DNA from: a virus
IMG/VR virus record: IMGVR_UViG_3300031140_000047
Location: 1-22,521 of that record
Length of the DNA: 22,521 nucleotides
Reading direction: 5' to 3' (one strand)
A model generated the notes under the pieces. The model made no database searches, was not told where the DNA came from, and saw only the letters and a list, made by a program, of their open reading frames with translations. The position numbers and the translations under genes were made by a program. Below are positions 8,876 to 17,540 of the stretch, in pieces (positions within the stretch are counted from its first letter, which is position 1; each line of letters begins with the position of its first letter).

Positions 8876-10345
8876 TTACACTCCTTTGAATAATACAAAG
8901 TTGTTAGCAGCTTGCACTACTAAACATCTTTCAGATAAGAAGTTAACTTCCATTGCATCAAGAGTACTTGTGAAAGCACCACCTGCTGATCCAGTTAACC
9001 AAGACTTCATACGACGATCTTCTGTTTGAGAAGCTCTGTATCGCACGTGTAAGAATGGTCTACGGATGTTAGTTCCTAAAATTTGATCGTATACTGTAGA
9101 AGTTCCAGCTGGCACTAAGATACCTTCGATAGAAGATGGTCCCGTTTGCGCGCCACGAGTAGAAGCATCATTTAAGTATTTCCAGTCAGTTTTATAGAAG
9201 TCATAAGATCCTCTGCGGAAACCACTAAATCCAAGATTTAATGCCATTTCTTCAGAATTTTCAAATAATCCATAAGCAGTACCACCTTGAGATCCTTGAG
9301 ATACAGCACTTAGCATGTTATCAAATTCTAGTGAAGTTGAACGCTGTAAAAACAACATGTTTTCTTCAATAGCTCCTTGAGTATCTAAGTTTTTCAAAAT
9401 CTCATCAAAGTCATCAATTCCGCTTGCGCCACTAAATCCAACTTCAACATTACCTCTAGACTGTACAGCAGCAAATAAACCTTGAGTACCTTTAAACGTA
9501 GCTGCTAAAGCTGCTGATCCTGCCGCTGCAAGCTCACCTTCAATAACACTCATTTCTAAGTAATCTTCAAAACGTAAACGAGTTTCAGATTCAGCTTTTA
9601 AATACCATAAGTATCCAGAAGTACCATCTTCAGTAGCAACTTCTACCCAACCGATCTGAGCCATGTCAGAACCATTGATAGTATAAGTATTACGAATGAT
9701 GATAGGTGAATTAGAAAACTGAGTAAATGAAGGATCAATACTGATGTTAGTAGTTCCAACAGCTGGATTAACACCACCTGCTACAGAATTAGTTGTTTGA
9801 GATCCTTTATTAAATTCAGAACCGTATACAAAAATCTTAACGATAGCACCTAAACCAGCTGTGTTTGCAGCAGTATAAGGAGCAACTGTTAATTGACCAG
9901 CAGTAGCGGCTCCAGGAGCAGCTAAGCTACTAGCTGTAACGATACATTTTAATTCTTGACCAGCTCCATCCATAGCAACTATAGTTTGCCCTGGAGATAC
10001 TACGTTAGTAATAGCCGGAAGACCAGCTGCAGCTACACGAACAGGAATAACAAGTACGTTAGCGCCTGCATTACCTACATTATCATAAGAGATATGTAGT
10101 CTGTTTTGTTCTGACCAAATAACTTGATCTGATGTCATTGGCATTTCAGCTCCAACCATACGTAAGAATCCAGAAAGAGTTCTATTTCCGTAACGTTCTA
10201 CTTCTTGTTCGTAGATCTCAGGTAGATACTGTTGTGCGAAATCATTGGCGTTAGCGCCGCCTGTGTTAAATGCTAAATAGTTTGTCGCTAACAGTTGTTG
10301 TTGTTGCGATGGTACTATCGAACCGAATTGTGGACTTAAAGCCAT
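8876..10345 (-). CDS. Major capsid protein, HK97 fold, 489 aa
   Basis: This subunit forms the icosahedral shell. Its length and position after terminase, portal and scaffold fit. Recognisable blocks are the N-terminal helix region (DFAQQYLPEIYEQEVERYGN), WVEVATEDGTSGYLWYLKAE near 233-252, and a late segment (MALNLGFSGFRRGSYDFYKT, LGTNIRRPFLHVRYRASQT). These resemble capsid proteins of uncultured marine and freshwater Bacteroidota phages. Residues about 92-175, Ala/Gly/Val-rich and beta-patterned, look like an inserted domain that may protrude from the capsid. No N-terminal prodomain is evident, consistent with a separate scaffold upstream. Codon choice is more GC-ending than in neighbouring genes, as expected for a highly expressed protein. 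The ATG is 12 nt after the scaffold stop, and a strong hairpin follows the gene. Confidence 0.85.
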   Translation of the reverse strand: MALSPQFGSIVPSQQQQLLATNYLAFNTGGANANDFAQQYLPEIYEQEVERYGNRTLSGFLRMVGAEMPMTSDQVIWSEQNRLHISYDNVGNAGANVLVIPVRVAAAGLPAITNVVSPGQTIVAMDGAGQELKCIVTASSLAAPGAATAGQLTVAPYTAANTAGLGAIVKIFVYGSEFNKGSQTTNSVAGGVNPAVGTTNISIDPSFTQFSNSPIIIRNTYTINGSDMAQIGWVEVATEDGTSGYLWYLKAESETRLRFEDYLEMSVIEGELAAAGSAALAATFKGTQGLFAAVQSRGNVEVGFSGASGIDDFDEILKNLDTQGAIEENMLFLQRSTSLEFDNMLSAVSQGSQGGTAYGLFENSEEMALNLGFSGFRRGSYDFYKTDWKYLNDASTRGAQTGPSSIEGILVPAGTSTVYDQILGTNIRRPFLHVRYRASQTEDRRMKSWLTGSAGGAFTSTLDAMEVNFLSERCLVVQAANNFVLFKGV

Positions 10346-10357
10346 AATAGTTTAATT

Positions 10358-11557
10358 TTAATTGTTAAATTTTCTTGTTTTAATCTTAAGCTTTGAAGAA
10401 TCAAGACCGCTAATTGCTTTCACTTTCAATCCATTAACAAATACATTACCATCTTGCGTTTTGCGAGGCTCTGTACTTATGTTTTTAGATTTAGCTAGTT
10501 GACTTTTAATCGCGTCAGTTTTACCTTGTTCATAAAAGTGCTGCGCTATAGTGTCAGCGTTTCGCGCTGCGTATAAAGCTTTGTGATAACCTTTCGTATC
10601 AACAACTTCTCCCTTGTCATTTAAGAACGTCTTAATGAATGTAGAAATGTCTTTTTGACTATCTCCAACCTTAACTGGATCCTTGATACCATATCTAAAC
10701 TTTTTCTCTCCAACTTTAAAATCAAAACCTTTGAAATTGCTGTTAAGAAGTTCGTCTGTTTGGCCGTGGAACTTGTTTTGGTTAACTTTACTGAGCTCTT
10801 GCTCTTCGTTGTATCGGTTGAAAAAATCTGTAGCTTTTTGCTGCTCTTGATTTACTCCAGGTCTCAACTTGATCTCTGCATAGTATTCATCTTTAAGCGA
10901 ACTCAAATAGCTTTTAGCTTTTGCAACTTCTTCTTTATATGCGAGTTTCTTTTTACGGATATCTCGCGCTTCATCTAAATCCTCATCAAAATTAAAATTA
11001 TCTTCAATTACAAAGTCAATTTCTTCTGAATCTAAATGTGGTTTAGCTTGTTTATAGTATTCTTTTAATAATGCCTCTCCATCTACATTACTGTAGTCTG
11101 CGTTTAATCTTGCATAGTCATCTATAGTACCACCTGTCTCTTTCATGAAAGAAACTAATTTTTCTAGATTTTCTGGAACATCTTGTGTTTCAGCTTGCGG
11201 TAATACTTCTTTTTGTTCCTGTGAGGTAGTGGCGTTTTCAGTGCCTCCAACCATTGTGATCTCTTCAGAACTATTGTCTTCATCTTCTATTAATTCTAAA
11301 GGTGATTCTACTTCTTCATTTTTGATTTCAATCTTAGTAATCTCGCCGGACTGCTGTACTTGTTCTCCCACTTTAGGTATATCTCCGGTTTGTTTATCAT
11401 CAACCACTGCTTCTGTTTCTCCGATCGGAATGGCATCTTCTGTTGGTTTTTTAGTTAAATCTACTTTGGTGATTTCTGGAATAGTATCCATGTCTTTGTA
11501 CTTAGGCATGTGATGCTTAACTTTAAATTCACCTTCTTGTTTTACTTGTTCTGACAT
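10358..11557 (-). CDS. Probable scaffolding/capsid assembly protein, 399 aa
   Basis: The protein lies between portal and major capsid genes, the classic scaffold position. Residues 1 to about 130 are disordered and acidic, rich in Glu, Asp, Thr and Gln (IELIED-type runs, SSEEITM, TTSQEQKEVLPQAETQ). Residues about 130-330 are helical and charged, with likely coiled-coil stretches (RDIRKKKLAYKEEVAKAKSY). The C-terminus is basic (SSKLKIKTRKFNN), as expected for a tail that binds coat protein. No protease motif is visible, so a fused protease is not supported. The primary sequence of scaffolds is rarely conserved, so this call rests on position, composition and charge layout. The start is the ATG directly after a 13-nt A/T leader; the portal stop is 28 nt upstream. 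Confidence 0.65.
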   Translation of the reverse strand: MSEQVKQEGEFKVKHHMPKYKDMDTIPEITKVDLTKKPTEDAIPIGETEAVVDDKQTGDIPKVGEQVQQSGEITKIEIKNEEVESPLELIEDEDNSSEEITMVGGTENATTSQEQKEVLPQAETQDVPENLEKLVSFMKETGGTIDDYARLNADYSNVDGEALLKEYYKQAKPHLDSEEIDFVIEDNFNFDEDLDEARDIRKKKLAYKEEVAKAKSYLSSLKDEYYAEIKLRPGVNQEQQKATDFFNRYNEEQELSKVNQNKFHGQTDELLNSNFKGFDFKVGEKKFRYGIKDPVKVGDSQKDISTFIKTFLNDKGEVVDTKGYHKALYAARNADTIAQHFYEQGKTDAIKSQLAKSKNISTEPRKTQDGNVFVNGLKVKAISGLDSSKLKIKTRKFNN

Positions 11558-11570
11558 AATATAATATAAT
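11558..11570 (-). promoter_or_regulatory. A/T-only leader directly before the scaffold-like start
   Basis: The 13 nt ATTATATTATATT abut the ATG, exactly as in front of the 254-residue gene. No Shine-Dalgarno sequence is visible in the 28-nt gap after the portal stop. Confidence 0.4.
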
Positions 11571-11585
11571 AAAATTAATAATTCA

Positions 11586-13997
11586 CTATCTTGGCGTAAA
11601 CTGCTCTAGTCCAAATCCATCTAGATTATCATTACCTGCTGATTCAAAATTCTTAGGTAATAAATCGTTTTGTCTTTGATCTATCAGTTCGCTTTGTTGT
11701 GTACCTTGCATTTGTAGTCTTTGATCTTTTCGATCTTCTATTTGTGCTTCTTTTTGTGTATCCGCTTTGGCTCTCATTTCAGCTAACTTAATTTGATACG
11801 AAAACTCTTCAGCCATTAAACCTCTTTTTATTTGAGCTTCTTGCTCCATTCGTTCGATTTCAAATTGGGATTTTGCTTGTTCTATTTGAACTGTTGTTTG
11901 AGCTAAAGCTTGTTGCTTCTGTACCTCTGCAGCTGCTGCTTTTTCTGCAGACTCACTATTAGCTTGAGCTTGCGCTTGAATGTTTTCCATTTGAGCAGCT
12001 CTTTCAGCAGCTTCATTTTCAGCTTGTCTAAACTTAAGCAATGTATTAGCTAGCTTTATATTCTGTATATTTCTTATATCTATAGCGTCAGCTAGTTTTA
12101 TACTTCCAGCTTGTAGTGCTATTTGTATACTTTTTTCTAATTGAGCTTTATCTTCTTCATCTGGCTCTAAATCTAAAAATATTCCAAAGTCATGTAAAGA
12201 CAATGAGTCTATTTCTTGAAGAGTAGCGACATTGAAAGCATTTATACTGTTTAATAAAGAAGCTTTAGTTAAAGGAAACTGAAGCATATCACTAACTCTT
12301 AAACTAACGTTTTCACAAGAGCGTATAGTTAGATACATTAAAGACTGTAATATATGTCTTGTAGCTGTATTAGAATTAGCTGCTGCTAGTTTTTGCAAAC
12401 CAACTAGTGCGTTTTTATCTGGAGAGCTACCGTCTCTAGCTTCATTAAGCCCGGTTACATCGCGTATCATTTGTAAGTAATATTGATACGTTTGTATCAT
12501 GGCTTGTATCTTAGATATACCTGAAGAACTTTGAAGTTCTTGAATAGGTATTTTACCTCTATTCATTTCGCCATCTTGAGTGAGCGATCTACCTACTATT
12601 GTACCTGTTTGGAAGTACATGTTTAATGCTTCTGCTGCGTTATAGTTTGTTCCGTTACCTAAATCAACTTCAGCTAAACCATCAACGTCTACATATACTC
12701 CATCTGGAACTAGTCTAGCTAGCACTTGCTGTAGTTTAAGATGCGTTAATTGAATCATATCAGCAAAACCAGTTGTTCTACTTACTATAGACTCTATACG
12801 TCCTTGATACATTCTAGGAGCAGATATAACATAATTCATGTTAACCTTTGTAGTATCGCCGTAAGGTCGTGTCATGTTTTCAGACAATTCCCATTTAAGT
12901 ATACTATCACCCATACCTAGTATTTTTGCTCCTGTGTATAAAACCTCTATAGATCTTGAAGCTCTTTCAAAGTTATCACTAGGTGGTGGATTAAAAGTAT
13001 CTTGCTTTTCTAAGATTTTTTCTAGTCCTTGCTCTGTTTGTTTTATTTTAAATACTTGATCTTGATATGTCTTGTATTCAAAGAATAATACTTGATGTTG
13101 ATTAACATCACTATTAACCTGCCAATCGCTTTGAGCATAGTTTTGGCGGCCTGGATATTTCTGTATTCTTTCTAGCTCTTCATCTGTTAAGTCTGGAAAC
13201 AATTTTTTTATTTCTGGAAGAGTTATACTCTTTATTTCTCCAACATAGTATATGTCTTCAAAATTAGGATCATCTGTAGCTGAATAAACTAGATTAGCTG
13301 GATTCACATAGTCTATAGTAATTCCTTCAGCTAAATTAAAACTAGTCTTAACAGCTGATATACCTAAAACTGTTAAATCATAAGCTAATCTTTTTTTAGT
13401 TTCGTCAAATTTATTTGAATCAAGAACATTGTTTATAACTTCTTCTTCAGCTATCTCAATGCTCTGCTTATAATTTAGTTGCATGTATAGATCTAACTCA
13501 TCTTGGTCTTTAGGAAGATTATCGGGATCTGTTGAGGCAAAGAAATTTTGACCTGTTGCTTGAGATAGTTTTTCTATCGCTGCTTTGTTTTTAATGTCAC
13601 GCATGGCATTAGAAGCAAAATCAGTACGTTGTTTTAACGCAAATGGATCAGAGGCAAATGAATTTAATTCATATCCCTTTTCAGTCATACCATTAACTAC
13701 GATATCTACAAACTTAGATAGCACAGGTATTGGTTTCCAGTCTAAATTTAAATAAGACAAATCACCATTATTTGACAATTCGTCCTTATATTTCTGCACA
13801 GGTTGTTCACCTCTAGCGTATAATCTTAGTCTATTAAAGTTCTGGAAATTATAGGAAAACCTATTCTGTCCACTGTTATTTCTAAACCACTCTTGTTCAA
13901 TAGCGTTTCCAACAGCTAAACCATATTCAAATGATTTCTTTTCTTCTTCAGGTACCACCTGATCTGGAAAGATGCTATTATTATTAGTATAGACCAT
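11586..13997 (-). CDS. Portal protein, 803 aa
   Basis: The portal is the dodecameric ring at one capsid vertex through which DNA is pumped; it sits directly after the large terminase. The N-terminal region has NRLRLYARGEQPVQKYKDEL and WKPIPVLSKFVDIVVNGMTE, a pattern seen in crAss-like and related Bacteroidota phage portals. The middle carries PRMYQGRIESIVSRTTGFAD and MIRDVTGLNEARDGSSPDKN, typical of the portal stem and wing. From about residue 655 to 770 the chain is a long Ala/Gln/Glu-rich coiled coil (AERAAQMENIQAQAQANSES), a probable barrel extension or DNA-facing crown. The length is usual for this group, about 800 residues. It starts 3 nt after the terminase stop and ends in TAG, an ordinary stop here. 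Confidence 0.85.
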   Translation of the reverse strand: MVYTNNNSIFPDQVVPEEEKKSFEYGLAVGNAIEQEWFRNNSGQNRFSYNFQNFNRLRLYARGEQPVQKYKDELSNNGDLSYLNLDWKPIPVLSKFVDIVVNGMTEKGYELNSFASDPFALKQRTDFASNAMRDIKNKAAIEKLSQATGQNFFASTDPDNLPKDQDELDLYMQLNYKQSIEIAEEEVINNVLDSNKFDETKKRLAYDLTVLGISAVKTSFNLAEGITIDYVNPANLVYSATDDPNFEDIYYVGEIKSITLPEIKKLFPDLTDEELERIQKYPGRQNYAQSDWQVNSDVNQHQVLFFEYKTYQDQVFKIKQTEQGLEKILEKQDTFNPPPSDNFERASRSIEVLYTGAKILGMGDSILKWELSENMTRPYGDTTKVNMNYVISAPRMYQGRIESIVSRTTGFADMIQLTHLKLQQVLARLVPDGVYVDVDGLAEVDLGNGTNYNAAEALNMYFQTGTIVGRSLTQDGEMNRGKIPIQELQSSSGISKIQAMIQTYQYYLQMIRDVTGLNEARDGSSPDKNALVGLQKLAAANSNTATRHILQSLMYLTIRSCENVSLRVSDMLQFPLTKASLLNSINAFNVATLQEIDSLSLHDFGIFLDLEPDEEDKAQLEKSIQIALQAGSIKLADAIDIRNIQNIKLANTLLKFRQAENEAAERAAQMENIQAQAQANSESAEKAAAAEVQKQQALAQTTVQIEQAKSQFEIERMEQEAQIKRGLMAEEFSYQIKLAEMRAKADTQKEAQIEDRKDQRLQMQGTQQSELIDQRQNDLLPKNFESAGNDNLDGFGLEQFTPR

Positions 13998-14000
13998 TTA

Positions 14001-16220
14001 TTATATTATTTTTGAATTTTCACCTGTATTATTATATTTTCTAAAACCTAAAGACACTTTTGATATAACTCTTTGTGCTACAGGCGTATATCTATTTTTA
14101 TTGCAAGCCATTATAGCTAAACCTGAGCTTATAGAAGCATCATGTTTTGTTCTGTTGTTTATATTGAACTTTTCCCAGTCTTCTAATGTTCTTTGAAAAT
14201 ACATGTTACCATAACCTTGATCTTGTACGCCTATATGGTGTTCTATATAATCTTCTATTGCAGCAGCGTGAGCTTGTTTTATATCCTCACTTGAGTTAGG
14301 TATTCCACCTATTTCTCTTTCGGTAACAGATAATTTATGCATGACCTTGTCTGGTCTATTCATAGAGTAACCTCTGTAACCTCTTCTTTTTATATAATAC
14401 AAAAGTCTAGGTTTATTATTCTCTGCTAATATTGGCATACCATAAAAAACCAAAGCCATTAAAACGTCTTCAAAAAACATTTCAGCAGTTTGTGGTCTAG
14501 CTATGTATTCTAAAAAGAATAAATTAGGAGGAACGTCTTCCATTGAAAACTTAGTTAAACCATGTAAAGCACCGTTGGATCCTCTACCATCTACCGTTCC
14601 TGATATGTCATAACTATCACAGCCAAATGCGCCACAATGATCATTACCTGGATATTTTGTATTGTTTTTTAATATATACTTATTCTGCAAATTACTTGGA
14701 GGAACCCAACTAACGAAAAATCTACCATTTTTACTTGGTAAAAACATCACCCTAGTATCTTTAATCCCACCTTCCCATTGAAAATTACCCTGCGTAACAA
14801 CATTAGTGTTACGAAGATCTTCATTATAGTCTATTTGCTCGTATATTTTAGTTAAATTAAACAAAGCTTGCTTAGCTTCATCTCTAAAAGCATGCTTAGT
14901 TGTTCTTGGAAATTGTCTATAGTATTCATTTAAACCGTCTTGATCTGTTTTCAAACCATCAACTTCATTCTCCCAATGCGATATAACACCTATATCTATG
15001 TCTTCTCCATCAATACCTTTAATTGGTTTTTTCGGAGTGTCGAATACAGGAAATCCATGAGTATCAATGTATCCTTCGTAGTTCCATTCCATAGGTATGA
15101 ACAAACTATATAGTCCTGAACTAGTCTGTCCATTGCGGTTTCTTTCGGTGACGTCCGAAGCTTCGTATAGTTTCTTAAAATTTGCTCCACCTTTATCTAA
15201 TGCGTTTGAGGTAGAACCCATCATACATTTTCCTACTATTTTTCTACCTAATCTTAAAGTTGTTTTCGTGACCCTCCAGTTGTTGAGGATGTTGTCCGGT
15301 CTCTCCCATTTACCCGATTCATCGTGGACGAGGAGCTTGAGTTTCTCTCCGTCGTACGAGTTGTCACCGGTATTCTTCCAGTCGATCGTGGTGTCGAGAC
15401 CGTCTTGTATCTCCTCGCTGGCCTCTTTAATCGAGTTTCTCGTGAGCCGCTTAGACGGTACTTTGTAGGATAACTCCGTCTTTGGTCTTTCCATACCGTC
15501 TTGTACGGGCTTGAAAAAGAACGGGTAGTTAAGTGATATGGGTACAACCTTGTCTGTAAACATCTTCTTAGCATCAGCTCCCGATTTAGAGAGTATCCCA
15601 AACCTAGCATCTCTTGATATTGTAGCGAGGTTAACAGTGTCTGCGGATGCCATGAATGAGAATCCAGAACGCCTGTTCTTAAGATAGCACATTCCGTAAC
15701 TACGGTTGTCTGCCTTGCAAGCCTCCCAGAATATATAGAATAATCTGTTTGACTCCCTAAAGTCTGCTGACCCCACATCAATTTTAGTCCACTGCAAGTA
15801 CATGTACTGAGTACCAGTAATATAAGTAGGAATACCTTTGTTGTAGTACCAATAACCTTCTTCACGTTTGATAAATTCTTGGTTAATATAGTCATACCAT
15901 TTATCTTTAAACCCTTGCGGGTATTGATTCCAGTCAAAGACTGTTTGTATTTTTTTTAATTCTTCAGGTAGCTTTTTAACTTCCCAGAATTGCTCGTTAG
16001 TTTTTTTAGATCTTTTATATACTTTTTCAGCTAAAGGTAATGCTATTTTTAGATTTTGAATCTCGTATATTTCACCTATCTTACCTGTCTTGCTTATAAC
16101 AACAACATCATGCTCTTTGTTATATCCGTAATCCCATTGGTTGTAACGGTTTTTTCTTTTTACAATATGAGGTTTTATGTGGTTATCAACTACACTATAT
16201 AGATTTTGAATATAAATCAT
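14001..16220 (-). CDS. terL: Terminase large subunit (packaging ATPase and nuclease), 739 aa
   Basis: TerL docks on the portal, drives DNA into the procapsid by ATP hydrolysis and cuts concatemers. The ATPase half shows a variant Walker A (YLKNRRSGFS, residues 179-188), Walker B with catalytic acid (LKLLVHDESG, 295-303; D300, E301) and a motif III-like GKCMMGSTSNA (330-340). The RNase H-like nuclease half shows D535 in FGCDSYD, E600 in ILAENNK and D694 in TKHDAS as likely metal ligands. The first 100 residues are a family-specific extension. The length fits crAss-like and other Bacteroidota phage terminases. ATG 16220 overlaps the preceding TGA as ATGA, so coupling to the 90-residue gene is likely. 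The ATPase-coding part is markedly GC-richer than the rest (see 15265-15780). Confidence 0.92.
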   Translation of the reverse strand: MIYIQNLYSVVDNHIKPHIVKRKNRYNQWDYGYNKEHDVVVISKTGKIGEIYEIQNLKIALPLAEKVYKRSKKTNEQFWEVKKLPEELKKIQTVFDWNQYPQGFKDKWYDYINQEFIKREEGYWYYNKGIPTYITGTQYMYLQWTKIDVGSADFRESNRLFYIFWEACKADNRSYGMCYLKNRRSGFSFMASADTVNLATISRDARFGILSKSGADAKKMFTDKVVPISLNYPFFFKPVQDGMERPKTELSYKVPSKRLTRNSIKEASEEIQDGLDTTIDWKNTGDNSYDGEKLKLLVHDESGKWERPDNILNNWRVTKTTLRLGRKIVGKCMMGSTSNALDKGGANFKKLYEASDVTERNRNGQTSSGLYSLFIPMEWNYEGYIDTHGFPVFDTPKKPIKGIDGEDIDIGVISHWENEVDGLKTDQDGLNEYYRQFPRTTKHAFRDEAKQALFNLTKIYEQIDYNEDLRNTNVVTQGNFQWEGGIKDTRVMFLPSKNGRFFVSWVPPSNLQNKYILKNNTKYPGNDHCGAFGCDSYDISGTVDGRGSNGALHGLTKFSMEDVPPNLFFLEYIARPQTAEMFFEDVLMALVFYGMPILAENNKPRLLYYIKRRGYRGYSMNRPDKVMHKLSVTEREIGGIPNSSEDIKQAHAAAIEDYIEHHIGVQDQGYGNMYFQRTLEDWEKFNINNRTKHDASISSGLAIMACNKNRYTPVAQRVISKVSLGFRKYNNTGENSKII
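15265..15780 (-). other. GC-richer segment inside terL covering the ATPase core
   Basis: Two consecutive 60-base blocks (15301-15420) each contain 32 G+C, and blocks from 15421 to 15780 contain 25-29, whereas 14401-14460 contains 18. Codons in the segment shift to CTC, GTC, ATC, GAC and TCG where the rest of the gene uses TTA, ATA, GAT and AAT. It codes for about residues 147-319, including Walker A and B. The left boundary is abrupt, near residue 319. Long overlapping open frames here are by-products of this composition. Confidence 0.7.
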
Positions 16221-16489
16221 TTTGATCTACCTTCTGCAAATCCTTTAAAAGCTTCTACTTTTGCTTCTAATGGTTTGTCATTTAAAATATTTTCTTCAGC
16301 TTCTATCCTAGCTAATATTTCAAAAGCATCAAATATAGCTAACTTTTTAGTAGCGGCAGCATTTTTAAGTCTATCAGCCGAGATATCATCTTCTGAGTCT
16401 ACGATCTTTTCTTTTGCTACCTTTATAAGTTCTTCAACTGCTATTTGCCCAGCTTGGATTATATTCAGTTTCGTTTCCTTTATTTTCAT
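16217..16489 (-). CDS. Small helical protein upstream of terL, candidate terminase small subunit, 90 aa
   Basis: This is a 90-residue charged, almost entirely helical protein (ISADRLKNAAATKKLAIFDA, then FEILARIEAEENIL). It ends in TGA overlapping the terL ATG (ATGA), and this position suggests a terminase small subunit or a terminase-linked factor that recognises phage DNA. No helix-turn-helix can be drawn with confidence, and 90 residues is short for a TerS, so the role is inference. The only ATG places the start 56 nt inside the end of the GroES-like gene in another frame. Both frames have sensible sequence across the overlap, so this is a true overlap and not a frameshift. Confidence 0.6.
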   Translation of the reverse strand: MKIKETKLNIIQAGQIAVEELIKVAKEKIVDSEDDISADRLKNAAATKKLAIFDAFEILARIEAEENILNDKPLEAKVEAFKGFAEGRSK

Positions 16490-17039
16490 ACTTAATTAGA
16501 ATATCATTTGATTGCATACAATAAAGTACCTCACCGTCAATTAAAAACTCAAACTCTCTGTTCTTTTTAAATCCGACTAAATCTCCATTGCTGATTTTAA
16601 GAGCTTCTAAGGTGCTATTACTATATTTAACTATACCAATGCACTTTTTAAGCTTACTTAAGTTAGAAGTGTCCTTATCAACCACAGGCTTAATAAAGCA
16701 GTAGTTGTCTAGGGTTTCCCAAGAGCTTTTGCTCTTTTTCATATAAACCTGATCGATAGAAGCAAAGCACATATCATCTTTAAAGAATTTAGTGCTATTA
16801 ACTGACTTACCTTTCACGTTGTAGTATCTTCTAAATAGATTGTGATGAACAATAACTCTATCACCTTTACTTAACTTAGTTTTATAAGCTAAAGGCGTAG
16901 CTATTATTTCTGCTTCTCTATTTACAAACTTATGGTCAGAGATACTAGAATTAACTATTAGTTTTTTATCACCAATAGTTAACTCGTTATTATATCTTTC
17001 ACCTATAGGTTTTACTATGAATTGGTGAATACTATTCAT
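16434..17039 (-). CDS. GroES-like (chaperonin-10 fold) protein with two tandem domains, 201 aa
   Basis: Two GroES-like halves can be aligned by eye. Half one (about 5-98) has FIVKPIGERY, REAEIIATPL, LSKGDRVIVHHN and CFASIDQVY. Half two (about 113-184) has YCFIKPVV, KKCIGIVKYSN, ISNGDLVGFKKN and MQSNDILIKYE. Each carries the strand, the GD-V-V turn and the final D/SIDQV or SNDILI strand of chaperonin-10. GroES is about 95 residues, so this is a duplicated version. By analogy with T4 gp31, a phage co-chaperonin could adapt host GroEL for folding the capsid protein; a structural use of the fold is equally possible. No mobile loop is obvious. ATG 17039 overlaps the previous stop as TAATG, and the C-terminus overlaps the 90-residue gene by 56 nt. 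Confidence 0.6.
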   Translation of the reverse strand: MNSIHQFIVKPIGERYNNELTIGDKKLIVNSSISDHKFVNREAEIIATPLAYKTKLSKGDRVIVHHNLFRRYYNVKGKSVNSTKFFKDDMCFASIDQVYMKKSKSSWETLDNYCFIKPVVDKDTSNLSKLKKCIGIVKYSNSTLEALKISNGDLVGFKKNREFEFLIDGEVLYCMQSNDILIKYENKGNETEYNPSWANSS

Positions 17040-17266
17040 TAATATTCTAAATCGTATTCAATTGATACTGCCATGTTTTTATTAAACTTCTTCCAAGGCA
17101 AAATCTCATCACTCTTTTTTATATGTATATTATACGATTGCTCGTCTTCTTCAAAAAGAATATGAGATATCGTATGGCCTCCATATACAGACTGACCAAC
17201 CGCGTAGTGCATAGCATCATTTTTATAATCAGAACCAATGCTGATTTTTCTTATGATATTGTCCAC
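17039..17266 (-). CDS. Small protein of unknown function, 75 aa, GTG start
   Basis: This is a 75-residue acidic protein with no known domain. Visible features are DAMHYAVGQSVYGGHTISHI, a beta-type block with conserved-looking Gly and His, and a C-terminal PWKKFNKNMAVSIEYDLEY stretch. Comparable short proteins occur between coiled-coil and GroES-like genes in environmental phages, as far as I remember. The start codon is GTG at 17266-17264, fused to the upstream TAG as TAGTG, and the stop is fused to the next ATG as TAATG. It is therefore almost surely translated by coupling on both sides. The function is unknown. Confidence 0.75.
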   Translation of the reverse strand: MDNIIRKISIGSDYKNDAMHYAVGQSVYGGHTISHILFEEDEQSYNIHIKKSDEILPWKKFNKNMAVSIEYDLEY

Positions 17267-17523
17267 TATTCCTCTTTTTCAATTTCAGTATATGTTCCGT
17301 CTTCTATATTTATATTGATGGCTCCGTAAATATCTTCTAATTCTTTTTTATACTTTTCAATGTCATCTACAATTCCAGCATACTCATGCAGTAAGCTATG
17401 CTTTTGAGTTTCTAAAAAGCCAATATTAGTTAAAGATTTGTTTAAATCTTTTTGATGCTTTGTGATTACTTCTAATTGCTCACTTGTAATTTTTGATACT
17501 TCTTTACTTTCTACTTTTTTCAT
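17266..17523 (-). CDS. Small coiled-coil protein, 85 aa
   Basis: The protein is 85 residues long, with a likely coiled coil from about residue 12 to 68 (ITSEQLEVITKHQKDLNKSL, then LETQKHSLLHEYAGIVDDIE and KKELEDIYG). A short acidic beta tail ends in INIEDGTYTEIEKEE. Proteins of this build, with a QKHxLLH block followed by a YG-ININ-DG turn, recur in many tailed phages near packaging genes; none has a known function to my knowledge. It could oligomerise or act as a scaffold cofactor. It follows a TTA-repeat-containing gap after the 199-residue gene, with no Shine-Dalgarno sequence, and couples to the next gene by TAGTG. Confidence 0.8.
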   Translation of the reverse strand: MKKVESKEVSKITSEQLEVITKHQKDLNKSLTNIGFLETQKHSLLHEYAGIVDDIEKYKKELEDIYGAININIEDGTYTEIEKEE

Positions 17524-17540
17524 TTGATTTAATTTAATTG

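Noticed and set aside
10655-11513. Plus-strand frames opposite the scaffold-like gene
   Set aside because: They are antisense shadows with unlikely composition (Phe/Ser/Leu or Cys/Ser-rich), and no other gene runs on the plus strand.
15097-15937. Long open frames on both strands overlapping terL
   Set aside because: They fall in the GC-richer segment, where stop codons are rarer. Their translations are Arg/Ser/Thr-rich without domains, while the terL frame carries the Walker and nuclease motifs.
16434-16489. Possible frameshift between the GroES-like and 90-aa genes
   Set aside because: Both frames read sensibly through the 56-nt overlap and encode different kinds of protein, so a genuine overlap is more likely.
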